Below are positions 55,122-63,759 of a stretch of DNA of 64,000 nucleotides, piece by piece (position 1 is the first letter of the stretch; the number at the start of each line of letters is the position of its first letter). Where the stretch lies: positions 248,001 through 312,000 of the forward strand of contig CAOTKV010000001.1 in assembly GCA_948530865.1 (NCBI GenBank), written 5' to 3'. The notes under the pieces are model-generated. The model was not told the origin of the DNA. It saw only the letters and a list, made by a program, of their open reading frames with translations, and did no database searches. The position numbers and the translations under genes are program-made. This DNA is from an uncultured Clostridia bacterium (lineage in GTDB: Bacteria; Bacillota; Clostridia; TANB77; CAG-508).

Positions 55122-56120
55122 ATGATAAATCCTGAGGAAAATCCAGAATTTTTAAATGATTTTTTAGCATATAGTTCAACAATTTTAAATAAATCAGAAA
55201 ATACAATAAAGGAATATAATTATGATTTAGCACATTTTCTAAAATATATAAGTTTTAAATATAAATTAACAGATGTAAAAGATGAAGAGTTTATAAAAAC
55301 AATTAAAATTAATAATTTTGAGCTTAAAACATTAGAGAAAATAACATTACCAGATATTCACTCATTTTTATCATATTTAAAAACTTGTTATAATTGTAAA
55401 CCAGCAACTCTTGCTAGAAAAACAGCTAGTATAAAAGTATTTTTTAAATATATGTGCAATAAAACAAAAAAGATTCCTACAAATCCTGCTCAAGATTTAG
55501 AAACTCCAAAAATTGGTAAAAGATTACCTAAATATCTAACATTAGAACAAAGTAAAGAACTCTTGGAAGCTTCTGCTTCACTTGAGGGACATGGAAATCA
55601 TGATAACACAGAACGTAATTTTGCAATGATAACAATACTTTTAAATTGCGGTGTACGTTTATCAGAGTTAGTTGGAATTAATATAAGTGATATAGATTTT
55701 GAAAACAATAAAATGAATGTTGTTGGTAAAGGAGACAAGGAAAGAACAATATATCTAAATAATGCATGTATGAAAGCTATTAAAAAGTATTTAGAGGTAA
55801 GACCAAGAGATGGTGTAAAATTTAATTCGCGTGATGCATTATTTTTAAGTGAACAAAAAAAGAGAATTAGTAGAAGAACTGTTCAATATATTGTAAAAAA
55901 CGAACTAAGAAATGCTGGAATAGAAAAAGCAAGTACTTATTCTGTACATAAATTAAGACATACAGCAGCAACTTTAATGTATAAATATGGGAATGTTGAT
56001 ATTAGAGCACTTCAGGAATTACTTGGACATGAAAGTATATCAACTACTGAAATATATACACATGTAGATAATGAACAAATAAGAAATGCTGTTGAGAATA
56101 ATCCATTAGCAAATTTATAA
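55122..56120 (+). CDS. Tyrosine recombinase of the XerC/XerD type
   Basis: The N-terminal SAM-like DNA-binding domain (about 1-120) and catalytic domain (about 140-332) are complete. Catalytic residues are Arg in NCGVRLSELVG, His and Arg in VHKLRHTAATLM, the second His in LLGHESISTTEIYTH, and the nucleophilic Tyr in IYTH. Its 332 residues fit the longer single-Xer type used for chromosome dimer resolution in Firmicutes. There is no phage or integron context. GGAGG precedes the ATG. The next operon begins 19 bases later, so they may be co-transcribed. Confidence 0.88.
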   Translation: MINPEENPEFLNDFLAYSSTILNKSENTIKEYNYDLAHFLKYISFKYKLTDVKDEEFIKTIKINNFELKTLEKITLPDIHSFLSYLKTCYNCKPATLARKTASIKVFFKYMCNKTKKIPTNPAQDLETPKIGKRLPKYLTLEQSKELLEASASLEGHGNHDNTERNFAMITILLNCGVRLSELVGINISDIDFENNKMNVVGKGDKERTIYLNNACMKAIKKYLEVRPRDGVKFNSRDALFLSEQKKRISRRTVQYIVKNELRNAGIEKASTYSVHKLRHTAATLMYKYGNVDIRALQELLGHESISTTEIYTHVDNEQIRNAVENNPLANL

Positions 56121-56139
56121 TTATAAGGAAGATTAAATT

Positions 56140-56541
56140 ATGAAACTAAAGAATCCCACATTAATAGAATATTTTGGGACTGATACACTAACAGAAGATA
56201 TGAATATAAATTCATTAAAAATAGCATTGGACCAAGTGTATAATTTGAAAGAGATTAGAGAAATCCAAATGATGTTTGCTATTTCTAATATTGATATAGT
56301 TGAAAGACTATCTAATGATGATTTTGAGCCATTTGAAGAAGAAAATCGTGATGAAAAATTTTCAAGAGTTTTAAAACAGCTAATTTCTCAAGGGATATTT
56401 GAAGATGAACATGTAGGAGATTTTAAAAATCTTAAAGAACTAAATATTGATGGAAGCCAAGTAGATAACGAAAAAGTATTAGAAGAGATAAAAAATAAAA
56501 TAACTGTGTCTCATAGAAAAGAAAGTTTTCCAATTAGATAA
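56140..56541 (+). CDS. Hypothetical protein, first gene of the homospermidine operon
   Basis: A 133-residue acidic, helical protein with no motif I recognise (LIEYFGTDTLTEDMN, IREIQMMFAISNIDIVERL, RVLKQLISQGIFEDEHVG). An AAGGAAG site precedes the ATG. It lies 20 bases before the ATG-grasp gene and is co-directional with it, which suggests involvement in the same pathway, but it may simply be co-transcribed with the recombinase. Confidence 0.6.
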   Translation: MKLKNPTLIEYFGTDTLTEDMNINSLKIALDQVYNLKEIREIQMMFAISNIDIVERLSNDDFEPFEEENRDEKFSRVLKQLISQGIFEDEHVGDFKNLKELNIDGSQVDNEKVLEEIKNKITVSHRKESFPIR

Positions 56542-56561
56542 ATATTAGAAAGAGAAAGTAT

Positions 56562-57767
56562 ATGAAATTAGTAAAAATTCCTGATGATAAATATTATAAT
56601 TATAGATTACAAGCAATGTTTGATTGTTATAAATGGGATCCTCAGTTTTTTGATAGTAATACTTTAGCAAAATATGTATTAGTGCTAACTAATGAAGAAA
56701 ATAATGAAGTAATTAAACTTACTAAAAATTTAGATAAAGAAACTAGATTAGCAGAAGAATATTTGAATAAAAATATTAAAGTTGCAAAAAAGTTGGCACT
56801 TCCCCAAAAAATAATAGAGCAGATACCAAATATGCAAACGTATGATAAGAATCAAAATATTAGACTTATGAGATATGATTTTCATCCAAGTGTAGATGAT
56901 AATTGGGTTGTAACTGAAGTAAATAGTGATGTTCCAGGTGGATTCGCAGAAAGTTCATTATTACCAGAACTAGCTTGCAAAATAATTGATATGCCTGAAT
57001 TAGAATACAATTCATTTGGTGAAATAATGGTGAAAGCAATAAATAGTAAATTAAATAGAAAAGGTACTATTATGATGGTGCATTGTACATGTTTTAGTGA
57101 CGATAGACAAGTTATGCAATATATGGGTGATAGGCTAAAACAAGAAGGTTATAATATTATTTATGGAGCTGCAGATCATATTAATTTTAAAGATAAAAAA
57201 GCATATTGTATTTTAGATAACAATCAATGTAATATAGATTTAATTTTTAGATTTACACCATTAGAATGGCTTATTCAAATGAAACCACGTAGATGGGATG
57301 GATATTTTAATACCATAACTAAATCTTGTAATCACCCTATTGCTATATATAGTCAAAGCAAAAGATTTCCTTTTGTTTGGGATGATTTAGAAAAAGCAGG
57401 TATAAGTATGAAAACATGGAGAAATTTATTACCAGAAACAATACAAGTAAAAGATTTAGGTACAAAAGAAGGATTTATTTATAAGCCTGTGTATGGTAGA
57501 GTAGGAGAGAAAATTTCTATAAAAGAAGCATGTAAAGGTGACGAATATACAAAAATTTTAAAAGATGTAAAAATGCATCCAAATCAATATTTAGCACAAA
57601 AAAGATTTCAAAGTATGCCTTTAAAAGGTGAGGATGGGATAGAATATCACATTTGCCTTGGTTCATATACAATTGAAGGAGAACATGCTGGATATTATGC
57701 ACGAATGAGTCCATATCCAAGAATCGATTCCTATGCTGCTGATATACCAGTATTAATTGAAAAATAA
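56562..57767 (+). CDS. Glutathionylspermidine synthase-like ATP-grasp enzyme
   Basis: The 401-residue protein resembles the synthetase half of glutathionylspermidine synthase (PF03738) and the YgiC/YjfC group: EVNSDVPGGFAESS early, RFTPLEWL in the middle, and YKPVYGRVGEKISI and HICLGSYTIEGE in the C-terminal ATP-grasp part. Such enzymes form an amide bond between a carboxylate (for example a peptide) and a polyamine amine using ATP. The N-terminal amidase of the bifunctional E. coli enzyme is absent. Homospermidine synthase lies two genes downstream, so homospermidine is a reasonable amine substrate; the acyl partner is unknown. Confidence 0.8.
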   Translation: MKLVKIPDDKYYNYRLQAMFDCYKWDPQFFDSNTLAKYVLVLTNEENNEVIKLTKNLDKETRLAEEYLNKNIKVAKKLALPQKIIEQIPNMQTYDKNQNIRLMRYDFHPSVDDNWVVTEVNSDVPGGFAESSLLPELACKIIDMPELEYNSFGEIMVKAINSKLNRKGTIMMVHCTCFSDDRQVMQYMGDRLKQEGYNIIYGAADHINFKDKKAYCILDNNQCNIDLIFRFTPLEWLIQMKPRRWDGYFNTITKSCNHPIAIYSQSKRFPFVWDDLEKAGISMKTWRNLLPETIQVKDLGTKEGFIYKPVYGRVGEKISIKEACKGDEYTKILKDVKMHPNQYLAQKRFQSMPLKGEDGIEYHICLGSYTIEGEHAGYYARMSPYPRIDSYAADIPVLIEK

Positions 57768-57778
57768 AGGAAGAAAAG

Positions 57779-58441
57779 ATGAAAGGAAAAGAAATATATA
57801 AAATATATGCACCAATTAATGCAAAATGGACAGAGTGGGTAAGACCAGTTCCTTTTGTAGCAATTGATACATATAACAGGAAACAAGATACTAATTGGTT
57901 AGATAGAAAAGTAATGTTCTTAAATCAATATGAACAAGATACAGCTATATTCGTTGATTTACCAGCAAAAGAATGTATAGAGTTTGGCATATCTTTAGCT
58001 TACTTTGGTTATAGACCTATACCAATATTTAATGGAACTGATGAGCAAGAAGGGGCTCAAGCTACAACAGATACATATATAGTTGAAAAGTATTTAATAA
58101 ATGCTAGTGAAAAATTAAAAAATATAAAATTAAATAGTGATGCAAATCCTGTATTTTTACTAGATAGTTCTCGCATAAACAGATATAGAGCAAAAGAATC
58201 AATATTTGATAATAGCTGGGATTTATATAAACAAGATATTCCCTCTGTTCAGTATTTTAAAAACAATGGTATAAGTAAAATAATTGTTGTTGGAAATGAA
58301 ATACAACGAGATTTAAGAAAAATATTTTTTGAATTTCAAGATACTGGAATTGAATTTTATTTAAGTAGCGGGTATTCGCCTGCTCAAAAAGTTAGATTGA
58401 AGAAAACATTAAAAGAAAAATTTGAGAAAGAAGAATTATAA
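57779..58441 (+). CDS. Unknown protein of the homospermidine operon
   Basis: A 220-residue soluble protein I do not recognise. It alternates beta strands and helices in a Rossmann-like way: TAIFVDLPAKECIEFGISLAY, YRPIPIFNG, NPVFLLDSSRINR, ISKIIVVGNEIQ and IEFYLSSGYSP. No nucleotide-binding motif is evident. It is placed 11 bases after the ATP-grasp gene and two bases before homospermidine synthase, so it very probably works with them. Confidence 0.7.
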   Translation: MKGKEIYKIYAPINAKWTEWVRPVPFVAIDTYNRKQDTNWLDRKVMFLNQYEQDTAIFVDLPAKECIEFGISLAYFGYRPIPIFNGTDEQEGAQATTDTYIVEKYLINASEKLKNIKLNSDANPVFLLDSSRINRYRAKESIFDNSWDLYKQDIPSVQYFKNNGISKIIVVGNEIQRDLRKIFFEFQDTGIEFYLSSGYSPAQKVRLKKTLKEKFEKEEL

Positions 58442-58443
58442 TA

Positions 58444-59901
58444 ATGATTGAATTTAACAATAAAATAGTGCAGTTTGGTTTTGGAGCAGTTGGCAAGAGC
58501 TTTTTTGAAAAAATTTCTAAAGAAATAAAATTTGATAAAGATAAATATTTTGTAATATCTAGAGATAAACTTGAATATACGTTTTTTATTGAACTTGGCG
58601 GTAATGTAGGAAATTTTATTGTTGCTGAAATTAATAGAAAAAATTTTAAAAGTATTTTTTCTAAATATTTAGAAGAGGGAGACTTTTTAATTGATTTTGC
58701 TGATAATGTTGGAACAAAAGATTTTGTAGAATGGTGTGCAAATAATAATATAATGTATTTAAATACAGGCGAAACAGATTGGGATGATAATTGGTATAGT
58801 ATTTTTGAAGAAAACTTGAAAAAAAATGAATTACGTAATAATTTAAAACAAAAAGAAAATGTAAATAAATATCCAATCGTATTGCAACACGGAAATAATC
58901 CAGGTTTAGTATCACATTTTGTAAAAGCAGGGCTTGAATATATTGTTAAAAAACAATTTAAAAACAATATAGAATATAATAAACTTATAGAAGAAAATAA
59001 ATTTAATAAACTTGCCCAAAAACTTGATTTAAAAAGTATTCATGTAAATGATAATGATTATCAAGAAGTGAATGAAAAATTTGATGAAAGTAAATTATAT
59101 AGTACTTGGTCAGTTGATTCATTTTTTTTCGAAATGCTAAGCGAATCAACTGTTAATATAGGCACGAATGAGAAAATAGATTATCAAAAAGACTGTAAAA
59201 TGATAGATTTAAAAAATGGTTTTTTAGAGTTTAAAGATTTGGCAATAGATAAAATTGGAAAAACATATTATCCTAAAGGTAAATTTGAAGCATTTATAGT
59301 TCCTCATGAAGAGACTATAACTATTGCAAAATCTCTTGAAGTGAAGAATGAAAATGAGGCTATATATAGACCAACAGTTATGTTTTTATATTCTCCATGT
59401 GATTTTGCAGTAAAATATTTAAAAAGTGCTAGAGTAGACAAATCTTTACAACTAGATACTAATAGAAAACAAAATATTATAAGAGGATTTAAGTATCCTG
59501 AAAGAGCTGAAATAATATATAAAGAACAAATAAAAAATGGTACAGAATACGTTGGAGTATTACTTTTAGGAAGTAAATTTGATCCAGTATGGGTAGGAAA
59601 TAGGATAAAAAAGAACTTTTTATATAGAAGTAGGGAGACATCATTTTGGCAGACTCCAACAATTACGCCAGTTGCTATGTCAGCATTATCAGCTAGCTGT
59701 TGGATGATAAAAAATCAAAATAAAGGTGGAATATATTTTCCAGATGATATTAATGAATACAAAGATATAATTAATTTTGCAGAAAAATATATTTCAAAAA
59801 CAATTTATAAAACATTTAGTAAGAAAAAAGTAGAACATGAATTAGGAATTAATTTAAATTCTTTACAACTAAAAGATATATTATTAAAAAAGGAAGAGTA
59901 A
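58444..59901 (+). CDS. Homospermidine synthase
   Basis: This NAD+-dependent enzyme makes homospermidine from two putrescines (or putrescine and spermidine). The Rossmann motif is IVQFGFGAVGKSFFEK, followed by YFVISRD; DFADNVGTKDFVEWC, LNTGETDWDD and VLQHGNNPGLVSHF are typical of bacterial Hss, part of the saccharopine dehydrogenase-like superfamily. 485 residues, full length. It starts two bases after the preceding stop. The terminator hairpin includes its stop codon. Putrescine-forming enzymes are not in the window. Confidence 0.88.
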   Translation: MIEFNNKIVQFGFGAVGKSFFEKISKEIKFDKDKYFVISRDKLEYTFFIELGGNVGNFIVAEINRKNFKSIFSKYLEEGDFLIDFADNVGTKDFVEWCANNNIMYLNTGETDWDDNWYSIFEENLKKNELRNNLKQKENVNKYPIVLQHGNNPGLVSHFVKAGLEYIVKKQFKNNIEYNKLIEENKFNKLAQKLDLKSIHVNDNDYQEVNEKFDESKLYSTWSVDSFFFEMLSESTVNIGTNEKIDYQKDCKMIDLKNGFLEFKDLAIDKIGKTYYPKGKFEAFIVPHEETITIAKSLEVKNENEAIYRPTVMFLYSPCDFAVKYLKSARVDKSLQLDTNRKQNIIRGFKYPERAEIIYKEQIKNGTEYVGVLLLGSKFDPVWVGNRIKKNFLYRSRETSFWQTPTITPVAMSALSASCWMIKNQNKGGIYFPDDINEYKDIINFAEKYISKTIYKTFSKKKVEHELGINLNSLQLKDILLKKEE

Positions 59902-59915
59902 ACTCTTCCTTTTTA
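59888..59915. terminator. Bidirectional terminator between the polyamine operon and the DUF2207 gene
   Basis: Perfect 11-bp stem AAAAGGAAGAG / CTCTTCCTTTT (59888-59898, 59903-59913) with a 4-nt loop spanning the stop codon. A and T runs flank it. Confidence 0.9.
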
Positions 59916-59923
59916 AGTAGTGT

Positions 59924-62101
59924 TTAATGGCCACCGCCACCACCACCACCACCACGGCCTCCACCGCCATAACCATGTCCGCCAAATCCACCACCTCTTG
60001 ATGATGTATGAATAGAACGACCAAATGATCTAGCGGTTCTATGGAAATTAGCTGAATGTATATAGCAGTGATGATTTAATATTGGGCTACTATCAATATT
60101 AAATTCTTTTGCATGTATTTTTATAGCTTTTATAACTTTTTCTGAGATTCCAAAAGCTGTTGCATAGATTAAATATTTTTCCCATAACGGTAATTCATGT
60201 ACTTCTTTTTCATTAATTAAAGTATCGCTATTTAAGAAATTATATAAACCACACCATTTTGCTTGTTCGTTTGCTCCATATTGTGTAAATAAAACTGAAT
60301 TACTAGCCTTGCTTGATAAATAAATATATTTCCATATATAAGCAATACCTAAAATAGTATATGCTCCAAAACTTAAAGCCATAGGTGTAAAATAAGAAAT
60401 TGCATTTACAAGTACTAATAAAAGTAGTCCAAAAGTTAAACTTGAATTTGCACTAATATTAAATTCTTTTTGAGGAGAATCATAATTTGATGCTTGGAAA
60501 TATCCTTGCATTACACCGCTTTCTAAAGCTGGTTTCTTTTCTATATCTTTTACAAAAGCATTTGTAAATACATAATCAGTATCAATACAATTTTGCAATT
60601 TAGAAAGCGTAATTGAGTTATTATAGTTTCTAGCATGCCTTTCTAATAATTGTAAATAAAGTCTTTCTGATGTAGTAAGAGGTTCTAAAGTAGCCCCAGA
60701 ATTATCATTTATTGTTATATAAATAGGTTCTGGTGAATAATCTGGTGAATCAACAAATTCTGGAGTTATATATCGAGTAGATATAGGTTCTAAAGTAATT
60801 ATTGTATTAGAATTAGTCCAATCAGTTAAATTATTTTCTTTTGCGACTGTTACATATTGTTTTCTTATCAAACTAAGTAAAACAGCTGCATATTCTTCTT
60901 GTTTTTCTTTGTTTTCATTAAATGGATCTTTCATAAATACTAATTCAGAAGCAAAAATTGGATCTAAATCACTTGGTATTTCTCTAAAATATTCATAGTT
61001 AGTTTCTGGTTCATAGAAATTATATTTTGATTTAATTTTATAATATTTATGTTTTGCTGTATATACTATAATAATACTTCCAAATATAGATGCTATTAAT
61101 AACAAAGTTTTAAAGGTGTTAAATACTTCATTTTGTGTTGTATAATATTCATTTTCTGCAATACATTCATCTAAAACATTTTCGTCTGAATATATATTAT
61201 TAGGTGCATATTTTGTAAAAATATGTTTATCTTCACCATATGAAAGTAAACAAAATTCTATATAACGATTATGATAATTGAATTTTAAATCTTGCTTATC
61301 TAGGTTAATCGAAAAAGTATGATAACCAGGATTTATAGAATTTGATTCTGTATATGGAATCCTAGAATTAGCTGTTCCAAAAGTATATGAATAATATGTA
61401 GATGGCATAATATCATTTGGTATAAGAATTTGTGCTTTGTATGAATTTAATTTTTTTATTGAATTTCCAGAGTACATACTTAAGTATAATTCAGAACAAT
61501 CATTATATTTTAAAACAGCATTATTTAGTGAATATACAATTTTAAAAGTCATTTTTTCTCTATAAGTCCAAGGAATGTATATTAGTAAAGATTCGTCATT
61601 ATCAGGATATCTTCCAGTTCCTTTACTATGATGCCAACACATTGTACCGCTTGGAGTAAAATCTTCATCTTCCCAATACATTTTTGATGTTTCCAAATAA
61701 GGTACTTCAGTACCATCAGATAGGATTTGAGTAACTGATTCTACATCGTAATCTACTTTTTGCCCATCAACAATATCTTCTGGAAGTTCTCTCCATAGTT
61801 CTTTATAAGTATTATATTTTGAAGATGCATGTACATCAAATGTTATGTATTCAGTAATTTCTACATTGGCTTTTCCATTTTCGTCATCATGTAATATTGC
61901 AGTATATTCAACATCTGTTAAATTGCAATAGTCATTAGGATTTAGGTTAAAGCCTTCAAAACCAAACTCCTCTAAAGAAAAACCTTCAAAAAGAAGAATC
62001 ATAAAAAATATAAACATATAAAACAAAAAAGGTGCTATTAATGTAAGGATGCCTTTTGTAATATTTTTTAGCTTCATAAGAAAAAATTTTAAGTATTTCA
62101 T
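59924..62101 (-). CDS. DUF2207-family membrane protein
   Basis: An N-terminal transmembrane helix (about 15-40) is followed by a large extracellular DUF2207-type beta domain (about 55-320: EYTAILHDDENGKANVEI, YNTYKELWRELPED, LLIYIPWTYREKMTFKIVYS). Further helices follow at about 335-355 and 575-620, with a cytoplasmic region between. The C-terminus is extremely Gly-rich with basic residues (GGGFGGHGYGGG), as usual for this family. Function unknown. A GGGAGG site lies upstream of the ATG. Not part of the polyamine operon, being convergent with it. Confidence 0.85.
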   Translation of the reverse strand: MKYLKFFLMKLKNITKGILTLIAPFLFYMFIFFMILLFEGFSLEEFGFEGFNLNPNDYCNLTDVEYTAILHDDENGKANVEITEYITFDVHASSKYNTYKELWRELPEDIVDGQKVDYDVESVTQILSDGTEVPYLETSKMYWEDEDFTPSGTMCWHHSKGTGRYPDNDESLLIYIPWTYREKMTFKIVYSLNNAVLKYNDCSELYLSMYSGNSIKKLNSYKAQILIPNDIMPSTYYSYTFGTANSRIPYTESNSINPGYHTFSINLDKQDLKFNYHNRYIEFCLLSYGEDKHIFTKYAPNNIYSDENVLDECIAENEYYTTQNEVFNTFKTLLLIASIFGSIIIVYTAKHKYYKIKSKYNFYEPETNYEYFREIPSDLDPIFASELVFMKDPFNENKEKQEEYAAVLLSLIRKQYVTVAKENNLTDWTNSNTIITLEPISTRYITPEFVDSPDYSPEPIYITINDNSGATLEPLTTSERLYLQLLERHARNYNNSITLSKLQNCIDTDYVFTNAFVKDIEKKPALESGVMQGYFQASNYDSPQKEFNISANSSLTFGLLLLVLVNAISYFTPMALSFGAYTILGIAYIWKYIYLSSKASNSVLFTQYGANEQAKWCGLYNFLNSDTLINEKEVHELPLWEKYLIYATAFGISEKVIKAIKIHAKEFNIDSSPILNHHCYIHSANFHRTARSFGRSIHTSSRGGGFGGHGYGGGGRGGGGGGGGH

Positions 62102-62212
62102 TTATACCTCCCAAATTAAATATATATAGAAATTATATATGTGTTTGGCAGTTTTGTAAATAAGATTAAAAAATTGTAAAATCAAATTTACAATCAATTT
62201 TTTGAAAAATAA

Positions 62213-62241
62213 TTGAAAATAATTTTTCAAAGTGATATACT
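62213..62241 (+). promoter_or_regulatory. Promoter of the PH-like gene
   Basis: TTGAAA (62213-62218), 17-base spacer, TATACT (62236-62241). The TTGAAA is also one arm of a small TTGAAAAAT-type inverted repeat in this region. Confidence 0.6.
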
Positions 62242-62295
62242 ACTAAATGCTTAGAATCAAATAAAAATATGATACAAATTATTTAGGAGGAAAAT

Positions 62296-62637
62296 ATGAG
62301 TAAAAAAGTATATGAAGTAAAAGATGATGAAAAATTATTTGCAGAAAAAGTAGCAGGTGACTGTTGGAAAATGCCTAATATAAGTATCAATAGACAAGTT
62401 TCTGGAAGATACTACTTTACTGATAAAAGGATTGCTTTTTTAGCATCAGGATTAATTGGAACAGAAAGTGTAAGTTGGGAAATTGAGATGAAAGATATTG
62501 ATACAGTAAAAACTTGTTTAACACCACCATTTTTTCCATTTGGTATTTTTATTAAAATGAAAAATGGAGATAAGTATAAATTATCTATTTTTGGACGTAA
62601 AAAATATTTTGATTGGATAAATGAGCATAATAAATAA
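62296..62637 (+). CDS. Small PH/GRAM-like domain protein
   Basis: The 113-residue protein has the pattern of bacterial PH-like (GRAM-type) domains: KLFAEKVAGDCW, SGRYYFTDKRIAFLASGL, ISWEIEMKDI-like WEIEMKDIDTV, then FPFGIFIKMKNGDKYKLSIFGRKK and a C-terminal helix YFDWINEH. Such domains bind lipids or proteins; the ligand is unknown. AGGAGG precedes the ATG. No membrane helix. Confidence 0.75.
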   Translation: MSKKVYEVKDDEKLFAEKVAGDCWKMPNISINRQVSGRYYFTDKRIAFLASGLIGTESVSWEIEMKDIDTVKTCLTPPFFPFGIFIKMKNGDKYKLSIFGRKKYFDWINEHNK

Positions 62638-62739
62638 TTATCAAAAATAAGGAAACTATGATATAATAGATGCTATTAAATAAATTATCAAGAACTAGTA
62701 GAAAAAATTGGTGCTGAAGGAATAATATAAATAACGATG
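62638..62739 (+). other. Short intergenic stretch with a possible gene tail
   Basis: One frame reads INYQELVEKIGAEGII then stops at 62730, which looks like the C-terminal end of a lost gene. Too short to identify. Confidence 0.3.
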
Positions 62740-62771
62740 AAAGCAGATAATTAATGAATTATCTGCTTTTT
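62740..62771 (+). terminator. Hairpin terminator
   Basis: Perfect 13-bp stem AAAGCAGATAATT / AATTATCTGCTTT (62740-62752, 62757-62769) with an AATG loop and T tail. Confidence 0.9.
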
Positions 62772-63180
62772 GTGTAGGATATTTAATGTGGGTAAGATTT
62801 TTGATTTTTAGAAAATAAGTGGAGTAGGAGAGAGGGGCAGTTAAAATTTATAAAAAAGATATTAAATAAAAAATATAATTTTGAATCTAAATTTGAACTA
62901 AAAATTTTTTATGAATAAAAATTTGAAAATAAAAATTTAAAAAATATAAAAATTAAAATAATAAATTTATAAATTAAAAATTATAAAATTTCAAGCTTCA
63001 AATTTAAAATTTATATTTTTAAATTTGTTTGGTAAAATTTAAAAAACCGAACATTTGTATATGAATTTTAAAAATATTTAGATTAGTTTGAATTTTATAA
63101 AATTTATTATTTGTATTAATATAATTAGAAAAATTATATAACCATTATGAATACTTAATTACAGCATTACAGCTATAAAA

Positions 63181-63425
63181 TATTGATGCATGAAAATCAA
63201 TTTTAATCCATTTTTATTTTAAACTAATATAACTTACTGTCTTAAATAATCGTTTATCCTGGTGCGTTGTTAATTTTAGTAATTTTACTATAAAAATTTT
63301 GTATCTACATAGTAAAAAATTTATACTATTAGAAAAACGCCCAAAAAGTGCTAAAATAACGACGCACGAGAATCGATTTTAAGGCATTTTTAAAAATTAG
63401 TAATATAGTTTGTTGTCTAAAAATA
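63181..63425. repeat. Two diverged direct repeats of about 68 bases
   Basis: The segment 63181-63250 (GATGCATGAAAATCAATTTT ... TTACTGTCTTAAA) resembles 63358-63425 (GACGCACGAGAATCGATTTT ... TTTGTTGTCTAAA) by eye over most of its length. Parts of the motif recur in inverted orientation at about 63228-63279. Confidence 0.55.
63262..63367. repeat. Imperfect inverted repeat with nested hairpin
   Basis: GTGCGTTGTTAATTTTAG (63262-63279) pairs with GCTAAAATAACGACGCAC (63350-63367) with one bulge and one wobble. Inside it, TTTTACTAT (63283-63291) pairs perfectly with ATAGTAAAA (63309-63317). The outer arms can be extended imperfectly. Confidence 0.65.
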
Positions 63426-63658
63426 TGGGCTATTTTAGAGTTTCAAGGGATTTAGAGATTTTTGAAAAAAAATTAGATATAAATTTAAAATAAGGATAAA
63501 AATTTTTATAATAAACAAATTATATAGATAAATAATTAAAATGGCTAAAAATTGATTTTAGAAGGTCATGAGAATATTGATATAGTAAGTAATAGATAAA
63601 GATTATAATAAGAATATAAATATAGAATAAACAAAGATATATAATTGAATATAAGCAG

Positions 63659-63715
63659 TATAAAACAGCTGTAAGTCTGATATTTGAAGAAGTATAGGTT
63701 TATGGCTGTTTTATA
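63659..63715. repeat. Inverted repeat
   Basis: Perfect 11-base arms TATAAAACAGC (63659-63669) and GCTGTTTTATA (63705-63715) around a 35-base centre. Confidence 0.6.
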
Positions 63716-63733
63716 TATAAGTCCTATTCTTAT

Positions 63734-63759
63734 TTGCGCAAAACTTTGATTTTGCGCAA
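63734..63759. repeat. Perfect 10-bp hairpin centred on TTGCGCAA motifs
   Basis: TTGCGCAAAA (63734-63743) and TTTTGCGCAA (63750-63759) with a 6-nt loop. It lacks a T tail, so it could be a protein-binding site or structured RNA rather than a terminator. Confidence 0.65.

Noticed and set aside
55122..56120. The tyrosine recombinase as an integrase of a mobile element
   Set aside because: No att-like repeats, no phage or conjugation genes nearby, and XerC/XerD-like length and motifs fit chromosome dimer resolution better.
62860..63010. A/T low-complexity stretch as a replication origin
   Set aside because: No DnaA-box cluster or dnaA/dnaN genes were seen; the stretch is just A/T-rich.
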